A stretch of DNA of 64,000 nt from Alentia gelatinosa (Eukaryota; Annelida; Polychaeta; Phyllodocida; Polynoidae). Below the pieces are notes generated by a model. That model made no database searches and was not told where the DNA came from. It saw nothing but the letters and a program-made list of their open reading frames with translations. Shown here in pieces: positions 1 through 10,525 of the stretch (its first letter is position 1; every line of letters begins with the position of its first letter). The position numbers and the translations under genes are program-made. The stretch covers positions 46,231,950 through 46,295,949 of the forward strand of contig OX465579.1 in the NCBI GenBank assembly GCA_950022655.1. Reading direction: 5' to 3'.

Positions 1-118
1 GGCTTAACATTAAGAACTCGTACTCCACGACCGTGAGGTTCGTGCACCCAATACTCAATGGCTAATTTGGTGATTCATTTCATCAATAAATAGTGTTATA
101 CGGGGTGAGATAAAATCA

Positions 119-259
119 GAAACCCACTCGATGAAAATAACTTGGTCTGTACTCCACCTCGTTTGACCACAGAGTAATTCACTCAGCTTCGCTTCGTGAA
201 TTACTCTGCAATCAAACTCGGTGGAGTACGGACCAAGCTATTTCCATCTCGTGGGTTTC
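119..259. repeat. foldback (inverted-repeat) element, 141 bp
   Basis: The left arm (about 119-185) and right arm (about 194-259) are imperfect reverse complements. Each outer end reads GAAACCCAC, and the arms share the block TTGGTCYGTACTCCACC and the inner block AGAGTAATTCAC. The loop is only a few bases (near AGCTTCGCTTCG). No ORF is convincing; the short + strand frames here are a by-product of the palindrome. It is best read as a small non-autonomous foldback transposon. No clear target duplication was seen. Confidence 0.75.
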
Positions 260-610
260 CTTCTAACTACCCAACGCCCGATCGAGAGCCTGTCCAAAAG
301 TTACTATATGACGTCATTACTACTGCTCACTCTCCCAGCAGAACTTTCGTTGCACTTACGCATACTTATCTCTGCTACAACCCCCCACTGCTATCACTCT
401 CCTTGACGACGTTGTGATGTCATTGGGAACCGTCACTCTCCAGATCGTAGTCTAGGTTCTGTTCAATAAGCGTGCATATAACAAATGATACGCTTGGAGA
501 GTGGTCGGCGGATCGCAATACTCTGACACTGGATAAAAGCAAGATCCGTACGTATCAGACAAGGTGCCAAAACTTGCCCAGACGACCAAACTAGAAGGTA
601 GAAAATGGCC

Positions 611-776
611 AATTTAAGGTATTAGTATTATTATATACCTATGGCCGTATGACCCACACATACTGCCCGCTGCTACTCATGATGTATATATGGCCGTACG
701 TCACACTGTGACGTACGGGGCATGTGATCATGTTACAAGCTGAAATGTCACCATTATTAGGTATATAATAATACAA
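611..776. repeat. foldback element with TATTATATACCTA ends
   Basis: The outer arms (about 625-641 and 758-774) pair as GTATTATTATATACCTA against its reverse complement. The interior has a perfect 12-bp stem, CCGTACGTCACA, at 694-705 against 707-718. The end sequence recurs near 52740 and in half-form near 53776, so it marks a dispersed family. It has no coding capacity. Confidence 0.7.
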
Positions 777-780
777 AAAC

Positions 781-912
781 GGGCTGACTGTCTTAGTACG
801 TAAAAATACTTGGTAAAATTATTGATCACATAAGTACCTCTGCCTTCGGCATCGGGATGTATCTGATCAATGATTTTACCGCGTATTTTTGACATACGAA
901 GACAGTAAGCCA
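781..912. repeat. foldback element, about 132 bp
   Basis: The left arm (781-833) and right arm (about 860-912) are inverted copies. They share CTGTCTT/AAGACAG, GTAAAAATAC and GGTAAAATNATTGATCA blocks around a loop containing GCCTTCGGC. A further partial direct copy of the arm follows at about 930-975. It is a non-coding palindromic mobile-type repeat adjacent to the foldback at 611-776. Confidence 0.7.
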
Positions 913-1803
913 GTTTCCATATAATACGAAAACAGGTACGTGTCAGTACGTGATAAATACTTGATAAAATAATAATAATAATTGGTGTAATAAACGAACG
1001 AATGAAAAATCCAGCTTATTACATTCTGGAGCAAGAATCCTATATTGCATACATTGATACCACTTTTCAAAAACGAAGGTAGCTACATTTAAGGTTTTTC
1101 ATTTTGTCAGGGATGGAAAATAAATATCAAATAAAGTTTTAATGTCAACAGTAATTGAAATGGAATCCCTTTTGTTGGTACCTATTTGAACGTACCTTTT
1201 ACTTTACAAATGGTGCCCTATTACTACTACTTTTGTACTTGATACCAGCAACAAAGTGAACGATAGTTCAACTGTCAGGGCCCACTCTATAACACACCCC
1301 TCAGATTCCATACGGCCAAGGTGTTTGGGGTATTCATTAGCCATTGGTAGCACGCGCGCCGCTCCCTGTCCGGTAACATTACACCTGTTTGGACGACTGG
1401 CCCGCTGCTGCCAGGGGAACTCAGCGGAGGCGTATATTCCTACGCCTGCCATCAATCACAGGACCTGATCGCTGGAAAACAATCCGCGGGCTCTTTTCTC
1501 ACTGGCCCTAAGGGAGTTATAGCAGTGTGACTAGACTGCGTGTCAGTGTTGGTGACATCGGCCTGTCACTGTACGTTTATTCTGGTTTCCAGATGGTACT
1601 TCCCCGGTTGACTCTCGTAACCTGTCCCACTAGGCGGGTGTTTGTGTGGCATCAATATGCCGGTGTTTCGTGATATAGGACGGTTGTCCCGAACCAAAAG
1701 CCAATGGTCATTGCAAAAGATCACAGGAAGAATCTTGTCAGGAGGGCACTTCTGTCCATGAAATAAGATGATTTTCTAATACCTGGTACCAGGGGCTAAA
1801 ATC
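913..1803. other. intergenic, no gene seen
   Basis: No supported gene. The 1240-1640 portion is richer in GC and CpG than its surroundings, but its short open frames on both strands lack recognisable domains or credible splice context. Confidence 0.4.
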
Positions 1804-2030
1804 ATCTTGAGTGGAATTCAGACGGTGGAATTCATGTACCTCACAGAGTTCAAAATCTCATAAGATTCTATTACCTTTTAGGGGTAAATGGCGCCAAAGA
1901 TTGCAGGGGAAACAACATGTCTCAGGGAAATGGAACCCTACAATTCAAACAAATAAAACAACAGGATTTGTCTCAAACAAAGACCCTGTTAGGTACATGG
2001 ATTCCATCGTGTGAATCCCGCTTTAGAGAA
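1804..2030 (-). repeat. dispersed repeat copy, family with 56.4 and 56.9 kb
   Basis: The reverse complement matches the copies near 56410-56620 and 56940-57110. Shared blocks are GGGATTCACACG, TTTGAGACAAATCCTG, GGGTTCCATTT and CCCCTGCAAT. The copies differ by substitutions and small indels, so they are old. No protein is encoded. The superfamily is unknown; a MITE-type repeat is the simplest reading. Confidence 0.65.
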
Positions 2031-4265
2031 AGCTTCCCACTCGATCGCGTGAAATACTCTTCTAGAGGCTGTTCTGCATGGTAATATTCATTACTGAACA
2101 AATTATTATGATTCATAACGATGACACACGACACCATTCACTTCTGCCCAGATTCATGGGATGAGAATTTTAAAATAGCTGAGGTCATTATTTTTCCCGG
2201 GAAATTCATGGAATCATTTCAGTAACATTTCCCACCGTATTAATAATCTATCCATTGTAGGATTCCCTAAAGAAACAATCAGTGTTAGCCGATTGTTTTA
2301 ACTGTTGAGAAAGGGGAATACATACAATGTTTTTCAGAGAAGTTCTCAATCGGAAGGCCTTCCTCTAAGACCTTTCCTGAATCACGCGGTTTTCTGAAGG
2401 TGTATCTTCTTTATCTTTGGAGATCAGGATACGCATTTGGAAAGTTAAAAACGGATCTATCTTTCCTAAGTGAATGTTTTAAGCGTGTTCCCTGCACTTT
2501 AAAGATATATAGAAGAAGTGCCTTCTATACGAACAGGACAGGTAAATATTTTTGAATCTTCGTATTCAAACTATCATTCTCAAGTGAGAACGACACAGAA
2601 ATATAAAATTTCCGACCTATTGCAGATTTACATAAATGTGGAGGGTTTGACTGCAATGTAAACATTTTTCTATTTTCGAGGATTCCAATTGGGCAATTAG
2701 ATTAGCAAACTCAACCCCTCCATCCTGTCAGAAGGAAGCTATACGGTCGACCTTTCCGTTTAGTGTTCTAATGGGAAATGTAGGAGCTAAATCTGAAGGC
2801 GAGGGAAACCTGCATGAATAGGAACTTCAACGATGGTGCTCTCCTTATAGCATATCCTCGGCAACTGTCCTCGGCAATGTAAAAGCAAAATGTATCTTCG
2901 TATTGCATGTACACATCCAGGACATTGCTTAACCGAAAGAATGCAACCAGGGAAATGCGCATTGGCTTCGTTAAGACACACCTTGACTCTTTTATATTGA
3001 TAGTTAAGTCCACTTACAAATGACCCTCTCCTGTACCTTTACCTAAGACACTTCTTGACATCCAAAGTCATATGTGTGTTTTGTGTGATCATTATATATA
3101 ATGTTGTCAATCTTTTCGTTCCCCGAAACTTTTGGATCTTATGATTGGAAAAACGTCTGCACGACTCACACATCTATGATCATCTATGGTGCAGCCTCGG
3201 GCATCTAGCGTGCCTGCGAGGTATATTTCCTCTTTTCCCTTATTCTATTCATGTGACCCTTGCATGGTACATCATTTCCTTTGAACCAACATACATATTC
3301 ACCTTATATATACATATACATATACATATACATATTCACTATATATATATATATATACTCTGCTCTGTTATTATATAATGATAATTAATAGTAACATAAT
3401 ATGATAATAGTATTAGATATATGATGATTGGATATATATTAGATATACAAATATGACATAGAAGAAGACTGTGGGTTTGGGCGTTCAATATATATTTATT
3501 ATAGACACCAAACTGGTATAAAAAAAGAAATTCTCAGAGACAAATGGGACGAGGTAATGTGTGTAATTCGTTACCTGCCCGTGGTGGCACCACTGAGCGC
3601 TAATTAGTTCCATTGGATTCCGCCTAACTCGCTAGGAGTATTTATATAGACATACGAAAGTTGTATCTCCTGCATATAAATATATATATATGTATATAAA
3701 TATATATATGAACAACTTATCTATTGCTCTTGCTAAAACCCAATATCACAAGTCTGTAAACCGGCTTCAACCATCTACCCACCTTCTCCAACTGACGGTT
3801 CCTTACCGGGACTCAAGTACATTAGCTTGATTAATCCTGAAGAATTATCCTCAGATTGTTATATCCAAGTCTTCGTTTATTTTTTGTAATTTCATCCCAA
3901 TAGTAATCTTGTCAGGCTCAAACACAAATTTCGGAAAATAAGTATTCATTCTAGCATTCACCAGATGCTTTATTAAATGGAATCTTTTGAAAACAAAGTT
4001 TACCAAAAATTCAAAGGATGCTTAGAAAGAAATAAGCTCATAATAAATAGAACTATTTAGTATCTAATATACCTGATGACCAAAACCAATAGTAAAGAAA
4101 TAACATTTGCGGGCAATTCATTTGATTGATATCCAAAAGGTCTCAGATAGCCAGAGATAAAGGTATACGGCTCTTTTGGGAGAAGCAGAGGGAATCAAAA
4201 CAAATGGAAAACTCTAAAATTTGTATAGGTTGATTAACTGCAATAAATAGGATACACAGTGTAAG
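2031..4265. other. intergenic, AT-rich, microsatellites
   Basis: No gene is supported. The segment contains ATACAT/TA microsatellite tracts at about 3305-3357 and 3680-3708 and otherwise AT-rich unique-looking sequence. The bases GTAAG at 4261-4265 are the left target-site copy of the LTR element that follows. Confidence 0.5.
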
Positions 4266-4418
4266 TGTAGTATTCTGAAGCAATGCGCAAAAAGCGCCAC
4301 CACGCCCTCTAGTGGAGAACGCCGGAACTACGGCCGCATGTACGATCTGCTGAGCGTGTAGCATTGATAGAAACATAATAAATACATCTTCAAGTCATCT
4401 AACACTCAAATCACTTCA
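4266..4418 (+). repeat. 5' LTR
   Basis: A 153-bp LTR, TG...CA bounded. It contains an AATAAA polyadenylation-type signal near 4376-4381 and no obvious TATA box. Its only difference from the 3' LTR is a G/A in the GCGTGTAGC block. Confidence 0.95.
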
Positions 4419-4419
4419 A

Positions 4420-4438
4420 TGGCGACGAGAATTAATGG
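4420..4438 (+). promoter_or_regulatory. primer-binding site (putative)
   Basis: One base after the left LTR the sequence reads TGGCGACGAGAATTAATGG. TGG pairs with the CCA end of a tRNA primer, as in most LTR elements. Which tRNA is used cannot be decided without a tRNA set from the host. The 4439-4859 stretch that follows is the element's untranslated leader. Confidence 0.65.
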
Positions 4439-4859
4439 CAATGACACTCTAGACAGGTTCTGTGACACCCCAGCCGCTCATAAGGCTCTCCCTTTCTACT
4501 GAATGACACTTTTCCATGGGCGAAAATAGGGGAAGTTGGGAGCAACTAGAATGTAAACACAAGTCTGCCTGTCCCTAATCTCAGAAAGTGATTGCTGTGT
4601 GTCCATCTACCCACTTGCCAGTATATATATGACTGTATATTACCTTTTGAACTGTGTGTGACTTGCCAACTTGCCAGAAGTTATATCAAGTGTGTTTTCA
4701 AAGCCCAGTGCTGTGCATATAGTGACAGTGTGTGACATCCCAGAACAGTACTGCCAGTGTTTATGTGTGTGTATTAGCCAGACCCTACACTCAACTCTAC
4801 TCAACTGCTACACTCATTTGCACTAACACTGTTAATAAAATATTTAAAAAAAGGGAAAA

Positions 4860-7800
4860 ATGGCTTTGGCACTAACAGCATTCCCCATCTTTGACACTAC
4901 TGACACATCCAATATTGCCCCAAGGTGGAGGAAATATGTCCAAAGGTTTGAAAACAGAGCTCTAGCACTTGATATCACCGACCCTCAACGCAAACTCGCA
5001 CTACTGTTAGACTATGCAGGAGAGGCAGTATATGACGACTTCCAGACGTTAACCGTCCCAGCACCTGAAGAACAGGATCCGCGTAACATCTATGTACGGT
5101 CACTTGAAGCCCTAAATGAGCTCTACGCGCCAAAAGTTCAAGTCGAGTATGAAAGGTTCAACTTTTGTGAAGCAACACAACTCCAAGACGAAAATCTTGA
5201 CCAGTTTGTGACCCGACTCAAGAAACTCGCCGCGACATGTGACTTCGCCGACACTAACTCCGAGATAAAGTCACAGATCATCCAGAAATGCAGATCATCA
5301 AAACTCCGAACGAAAGCATTATCTGATATGACAATCACTCTCGAACAACTCGTCAAACATGGCAAGGCGATGGAAAAAGCGATCAGCTACGCGATGGACA
5401 TCGAAAAGAAAGAAATTAGTGCTATACAACGAGGCCGTGGAAGCTACAATAATCAGCCATTCAACCCACACTCCAACACTCAACACAGCAACACTCAACG
5501 CAGCAACTCTCAACACAGCAACTCTCAACGCAGCAACTTCCAACGCAGCGGACAACAACATGGTACGTCACGAGGACGTAATGTCAACAACGGAGGATAT
5601 CGAGGACGTGGACGTGGTTCCTATACTCCAACACACAACCCTACAGCTGAATGTGATCACTGCGGTGGATCCTACCCTCATGAAGGAGGACGACCAAAAT
5701 GTCCAGCCTACAACGCTGAATGTCGACAATGCGGTACAGTAGGACACTACGCGAAGAAATGCCGAGGCGGAGCTCCCCCACCGCGACTCGAGAAACATAA
5801 CCGTGGCCGTAGCCGTGGTCATCGAGGTCGAGGACATCGAAACGTGAATAACGTGGAGCAGGACGAATGGTACGAGGGAGATATTCAACCGACATCGCAT
5901 ACTCAGGCCCAACAGCGCCAGGACAACGTCTATAGTGTTGAAAATTATCAAGCGAACGAGGACAATTACCTATTCTCGATACACCAAGAACGGAAAACCG
6001 TCCCACTCTACTCCGTCAAATCAACACATGTGCCAAAACCAATGTTCATGGTCGAACTCAACGATAACCCAGTGACGATGTTAGGTGACACAGGTGCCCC
6101 TGTAAATATCATCGGCGAAAACACGTATCATAAGCTTCAACACATGCCGACACTGCAACCAGCCGACACGACTCTGTATCCGTATGGCAAGAATCGACCG
6201 CCTATACCCCTGATCGGCATGTTCCCCGCAACGCTTGCAAGTAAGTACGCTCAAGATACAGCAGATGTCTATGTGACTGAAGGCGACGAACACTCACTCT
6301 TATCGCGTTCCACTGCAGAGACTCTGAACTTGATCAAGATCGACCGAGATGCAGTCATATCCGAGATCAACACTGCAAGTCCTACACCCAGCCAGACTTG
6401 TCAGGAATTCCGAGATATCTTCACCGGGATTGGAAAACTCAAAGGCGTGCAACTGCAACTCCATATCGACAAAGACGTCAAACCCACTGCACAGCCACAT
6501 CGTAAAGAGCCGTTCCATCTACGAAGCAAGATCGAGGCCGCGCTAGAAAAATTAGAAGCTTCGGATATCATCGAAGACGCAGTCGGATCAACACCATGGG
6601 TATCCAACATTGTAGCAGCCCCAAAACCGAAAGATCCTGAGAACGTCAGAATCTGTGTTGATATGCGGATCGCGAACAAGGTGATAAAACGTGAACAACA
6701 CCCTATGCCCACCGTAGAGGAAATCATCCACGATTTAAATGGCGCAATGGTGTTCAGCAAATTAGACCTGAACAGTGGATACCACCAGATTGAACTCCAC
6801 CCCGACTCCCGTTATATTACTACATTCTCAACTCACACAGGGCTTAAACGTTACAAATGGCTGAACTTTGGGATATGCTCCGCAGCCGAGGTATTCCAGT
6901 ACTGCATCCAGACAGCCCTCGCCGGACTATCAGGAGTGAGAAACTTCTCGGACGACATCATAGTCTACGGCAAAACACACGAAGAACATAACGCGAACCT
7001 GTATGCAGTATTCAAACGGTTACGTGAAAAAGGTCTGACACTCAACGGAAACAAATGTGAGTTTGGAAAATCCAGCCTAGAATTCTACGGTTACAAGTTT
7101 TCAGACAAAGGCATGGAAATCGACCCAAAGAAGGCTGACAAGATCAACACTATCCAGCCCCCGACGAATCCAGGAGAGCTACGAAGTCTCCTCGGAATGG
7201 CGAACTACTGCGCGAAGTTCATCCCAGACTATGCGACACTCACCGAACCGCTACGCAGACTCACCCATCAGTCGCAGGAGTGGATTTGGACGAAAGAGCA
7301 GGATGATGCACTCTCCACTCTCAAAGAAAGACTCATTGACTCCCCTGCACTAGTCTACTTCGACCCGAATAAGAGGACTACAATCTATGTTGATGCCAGC
7401 CCAGTAGGACTAGGAGCAATACTCACCCAGAAGCATCCTGATGGACAGAAGGTCATCACCTACGCAAGTAAAGCACTCTCGTCAGTCGAGCAACGCTACA
7501 GTCAAACGGAGCGGGAAGCCCTGGCTGTAGTATGGGCATGTGAACACTTTCACGTCTACATCTTCGGTGCACCAGTCCATGTGGTAACGGACCACAAACC
7601 ACTGCTTGGAATCTTCGGAAAAGCCTCATCCCGTACATCTGCCCGGCTAGAAAGATGGTGTCTACGCCTCATACCCTATGACATGACCATCACGTATGAG
7701 CCTGGAAGCAGAAATCCAGCGGACTACATGTCCAGACACCCGAGCCACAACTCTGACGAAGACTGTCGTGCAACCAAAGTAGCAGAAGACTATGTCAACT

Positions 7801-9236
7801 TCGTAACAGCAGAGGCCAAACCCACTGTTGTAGAACTCAAGGATATCATATCTCAGTCAGAAACCGACGAAACACTAAAGACTGTGAGAGTAGCTCTAGC
7901 AGACGACAAATGGCCTAAGACAAACACAGACCCTGATTTGAAGGCGTATCACAACATCAAAGACGAGCTGACTGTTACTCAAAATGGTATTGTATTAAGG
8001 TCCCATAGGATATGCATTCCGAAGAATCTTCAGAAGGAAGTAGTGAACCTAGCTCACCGTGGTCACCAAGGGACGACCAGAACGAAACAACTTCTACGTG
8101 AAAAGGTTTGGTTCCCAGGTATTGACCGTATGGCCGAGGACAAGGTAAAGAACTGTTTCCCGTGCCAAGCTGTGACACCGCAAAGTCAACGTGAACCGAT
8201 ACAAGCCACCCTAACAAGTCATCCATGGCAACAAGTCAGTTGTGATTTCGCTGATGTAGGCAACGGCGACTACATAATGATAATCATCGACGACTTTACT
8301 CGTTACCCAGAAGTAGTTCCACTCAAGACACTATCGGCAAATAAGGTGATTCAAGAAATGGATGTGATATTCAGTAGATTCGGTAATCCCACCATCCTAA
8401 AAACTGATAATGGACCACCCTTCAACAGTCGTGAATTCTGTGAGTACACCAAGGAAAATGGTATCAAGCACCACCGTGTAACACCTTTATGGCCCGAAGC
8501 CAACGGTGAAGTAGAGCGCTTTGTACGCACCATCAAGAAGGCCATCAATGCTGCAAAGGTAGAAGAAAAGAGTTGGCAAAAGGGAATCAACACCTTCCTG
8601 AAGCATTATCGAGCAACACCACATGCATCAACAAAAACCCCACCAGCGAAAGGTATGTTTGGCAGAAACATCAAGACCTGTCTGCCAGAATGGAACTGTG
8701 GCATAGCAACGGAACTCGAAAAAGAAATGAGGTACAACGACAAGCGTGCAAAGAAGAAAATGAAGTCATATGCAGACAAGAGACGCCACACCAAGGAGAC
8801 AGATATGAAAGTGGGAGACAAAGTGCTAGTGGTGAAACCAAAAGGATTTAAGAAAATGTATGATCCTACCCCATACACCGTAATAACAAAACATGGATCA
8901 CAGATCACCGCTGAGCGAGAGGGACATCAAATAACGAGAAACTCGTCATTCTTCAAAAGGATCCCCAAAGACTGTGTTCCACATAAGAACAAGTGTGACT
9001 CTGACTACCTCGAGTATGATGATTTAGTGTTGAACCCAGCACTAGCCCCTGAACAGGAACAGGTAGCAGTGCAGGTTGTTCCGCCAGTTGTGGGTCCCGC
9101 TGTGCCCATACTGCAAAACAATCCAGCAGGTCCAATAGCTGAAAGACCTGTCCGAAACAAAAGACCACCCGGACACTTGAAGGATTGCGTTGTTAAAAGC
9201 AAATATGCCCCACTTAAAGATCTGAGTAATGCATAA
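4860..9236 (+). CDS. Gag-Pol polyprotein of Ty3/gypsy (Mag-like) retrotransposon
   Basis: A single 1458-residue fused polyprotein. Gag occupies roughly residues 1-300: a capsid-type region, then an Arg/Gly-rich and HSNTQ-repeat linker (about 186-258), then two Cys/His knuckles, CDHCGG near 263 and CRQCGTVGHYAKKC (C-x2-C-x4-H-x4-C) near 288. The aspartic protease has the DTGA active site near 409. Reverse transcriptase has KLDLNSGYHQI near 635 and FSDD as its catalytic box near 697. RNase H has YVDAS near 843 and TDHK downstream. Integrase has an HRGH...C-x2-C zinc module and the catalytic triad D (SCDFAD, about 1130), D (KTDNG, about 1182) and E (GEVER, about 1218). The start is the ATG at 4860, after an A-rich stretch and with stops upstream. 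No internal stop or frameshift is present. Gag and Pol are in one frame, so no ribosomal frameshift is needed. The product copies the element's RNA in cytoplasmic particles and inserts the DNA into the genome. Overlapping antisense frames are not genes. Confidence 0.95.
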   Translation: MALALTAFPIFDTTDTSNIAPRWRKYVQRFENRALALDITDPQRKLALLLDYAGEAVYDDFQTLTVPAPEEQDPRNIYVRSLEALNELYAPKVQVEYERFNFCEATQLQDENLDQFVTRLKKLAATCDFADTNSEIKSQIIQKCRSSKLRTKALSDMTITLEQLVKHGKAMEKAISYAMDIEKKEISAIQRGRGSYNNQPFNPHSNTQHSNTQRSNSQHSNSQRSNFQRSGQQHGTSRGRNVNNGGYRGRGRGSYTPTHNPTAECDHCGGSYPHEGGRPKCPAYNAECRQCGTVGHYAKKCRGGAPPPRLEKHNRGRSRGHRGRGHRNVNNVEQDEWYEGDIQPTSHTQAQQRQDNVYSVENYQANEDNYLFSIHQERKTVPLYSVKSTHVPKPMFMVELNDNPVTMLGDTGAPVNIIGENTYHKLQHMPTLQPADTTLYPYGKNRPPIPLIGMFPATLASKYAQDTADVYVTEGDEHSLLSRSTAETLNLIKIDRDAVISEINTASPTPSQTCQEFRDIFTGIGKLKGVQLQLHIDKDVKPTAQPHRKEPFHLRSKIEAALEKLEASDIIEDAVGSTPWVSNIVAAPKPKDPENVRICVDMRIANKVIKREQHPMPTVEEIIHDLNGAMVFSKLDLNSGYHQIELHPDSRYITTFSTHTGLKRYKWLNFGICSAAEVFQYCIQTALAGLSGVRNFSDDIIVYGKTHEEHNANLYAVFKRLREKGLTLNGNKCEFGKSSLEFYGYKFSDKGMEIDPKKADKINTIQPPTNPGELRSLLGMANYCAKFIPDYATLTEPLRRLTHQSQEWIWTKEQDDALSTLKERLIDSPALVYFDPNKRTTIYVDASPVGLGAILTQKHPDGQKVITYASKALSSVEQRYSQTEREALAVVWACEHFHVYIFGAPVHVVTDHKPLLGIFGKASSRTSARLERWCLRLIPYDMTITYEPGSRNPADYMSRHPSHNSDEDCRATKVAEDYVNFVTAEAKPTVVELKDIISQSETDETLKTVRVALADDKWPKTNTDPDLKAYHNIKDELTVTQNGIVLRSHRICIPKNLQKEVVNLAHRGHQGTTRTKQLLREKVWFPGIDRMAEDKVKNCFPCQAVTPQSQREPIQATLTSHPWQQVSCDFADVGNGDYIMIIIDDFTRYPEVVPLKTLSANKVIQEMDVIFSRFGNPTILKTDNGPPFNSREFCEYTKENGIKHHRVTPLWPEANGEVERFVRTIKKAINAAKVEEKSWQKGINTFLKHYRATPHASTKTPPAKGMFGRNIKTCLPEWNCGIATELEKEMRYNDKRAKKKMKSYADKRRHTKETDMKVGDKVLVVKPKGFKKMYDPTPYTVITKHGSQITAEREGHQITRNSSFFKRIPKDCVPHKNKCDSDYLEYDDLVLNPALAPEQEQVAVQVVPPVVGPAVPILQNNPAGPIAERPVRNKRPPGHLKDCVVKSKYAPLKDLSNA

Positions 9237-9597
9237 GAAAATTTAACAGTAAGATCACTTATCTAAGAAGTTTCATTAGTTAAGATACTACTTATCTTAT
9301 ATCATAGTATATTTCATATATCTCAAGTATTGAACAAAAGACTATGATACAAAGACTCAAAGACTGATCAGAAAAGACTCTGATAGATATCTATGATAGA
9401 TATATTTTATATCACTCAGTAATGCTCTCAGTATAAGATCAGTAAGATCATATATTTTTACTAGTTCACAAAATAGGTTCACAGTAGAACTAAGAGATAT
9501 TTGATGATGCTATTACTGTATAACACTAGTATAACACCTCCAACAAGACTATCTTGAATAATTCTAAAGATAACTTAAATATCAAGGTTGGGAGGAA
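9237..9597 (+). other. 3' untranslated region of the LTR element
   Basis: AT-rich with internally repeated TATGATAGATAT-type and AAAGACTC-type motifs. It ends in the polypurine tract immediately before the 3' LTR. Confidence 0.7.
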
Positions 9598-9750
9598 TGT
9601 AGTATTCTGAAGCAATGCGCAAAAAGCGCCACCACGCCCTCTAGTGGAGAACGCCGGAACTACGGCCGCATGTACGATCTGCTGAGCATGTAGCATTGAT
9701 AGAAACATAATAAATACATCTTCAAGTCATCTAACACTCAAATCACTTCA
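9598..9750 (+). repeat. 3' LTR
   Basis: A 153-bp copy of the 5' LTR with one substitution, preceded by the purine tract and followed by GTAAG. Confidence 0.95.
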
Positions 9751-10229
9751 GTAAGTTAAGACAGTAAATGCTTATGGACCGGAGGGAGGGGCAATCTGCT
9801 CAGCGTTGAGAAAACAATCATTGCTGGCTTCGGATATAATTGAACACATCTAATTCTATTGTTTCAACTTCCATATGTAATGAAACACTAACTTTTGTTG
9901 TCAGCATTAACTTATAACAATGTCTGTATTTCCACTAACGTCTCCGACCGACACAAATATCGGATTCCCAGCGACAATTAAATCAGTTCCATTTTTTCTT
10001 TCCTTCGTATTGAATAGGATAGTCAACACAGTACACACTATTTCCCTGAAATATCATCCTCTGAGAGATGTGCCAAAACAATGTATGCATCTTTAAGCAC
10101 TTCGCGCTCTGATATCCTATTTCGAAATATCAAAAATTGAACCAGTATAACTTTTGAATTCTCTTCTTTTTAGAATTCCAGACCATTTTGATCACTTGTT
10201 TTTTTGCAGACCGCAATGGGAATTAGACG

Positions 10230-10525
10230 CAGTGAGCCTTTTACCGCTTGAGCCTCCTGTCAGCGCGAAAACGTGGACGCCTTTAGCCTACCCTGTGGGC
10301 GCCTTGAGCCTTCACCTATTTCTGTTTCGTCTGGTGGGTTAGGGTTAGAATCGGGTTGGGTCAGGGCTAGGGTTGTGTATATATTACTATAAACTAGTTT
10401 GATTGCAGTTTTCCAAGTTTTAACACCTAGAGGCTCAAGGCATCAAAAAGGTGGAGGCTCAAGGCGTCCACAGGGTAGGCTCAAGTCGTCCACAAAAAGG
10501 CTCAAATCGTTCCGGGCTCAGCACC
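10230..10525. repeat. GC-rich inverted-repeat element (MITE-like)
   Basis: The left arm (about 10230-10316) and right arm (about 10425-10520) are inverted copies built from CCTTGAGCC / GGCTCAAGG units. The most alike part is TAGCCTACCCTGTGG with GCGCCTTGAGCC. The loop includes GGTTAGGGTTAG, which resembles a telomere repeat but is only two units. Flanking duplications are unclear. Confidence 0.65.

Larger units (their letters stand above)
4266..9750 (+). mobile_element. complete Ty3/gypsy LTR retrotransposon, Mag-like
   Basis: This is a 5485-bp element with 153-bp direct LTRs (4266-4418 and 9598-9750). Both LTRs start TGTAG and end TTCA and differ at one position (GCGTG against GCATG). It is flanked by the 5-bp direct repeat GTAAG (4261-4265 and 9751-9755). 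A TGG-initiated primer-binding site follows the left LTR, and a purine-rich tract (AAGGTTGGGAGGAA) precedes the right LTR. The single gag-pol ORF is intact. The order protease, RT, RNase H, integrase defines Ty3/gypsy. The paired Cys/His knuckles, short LTRs and RRPPGHLKDC-type tail suggest the Mag lineage (inference). Near-identical LTRs, an intact ORF and a clean target duplication indicate a recent insertion that may still be competent. Confidence 0.95.

Noticed and set aside
5138..9202. Many antisense and alternative-frame ORFs of 60-127 codons over the gag-pol ORF
   Set aside because: They overlap a single intact 1458-codon polyprotein with all expected catalytic motifs; composition follows the antisense of that frame and no domains are seen.
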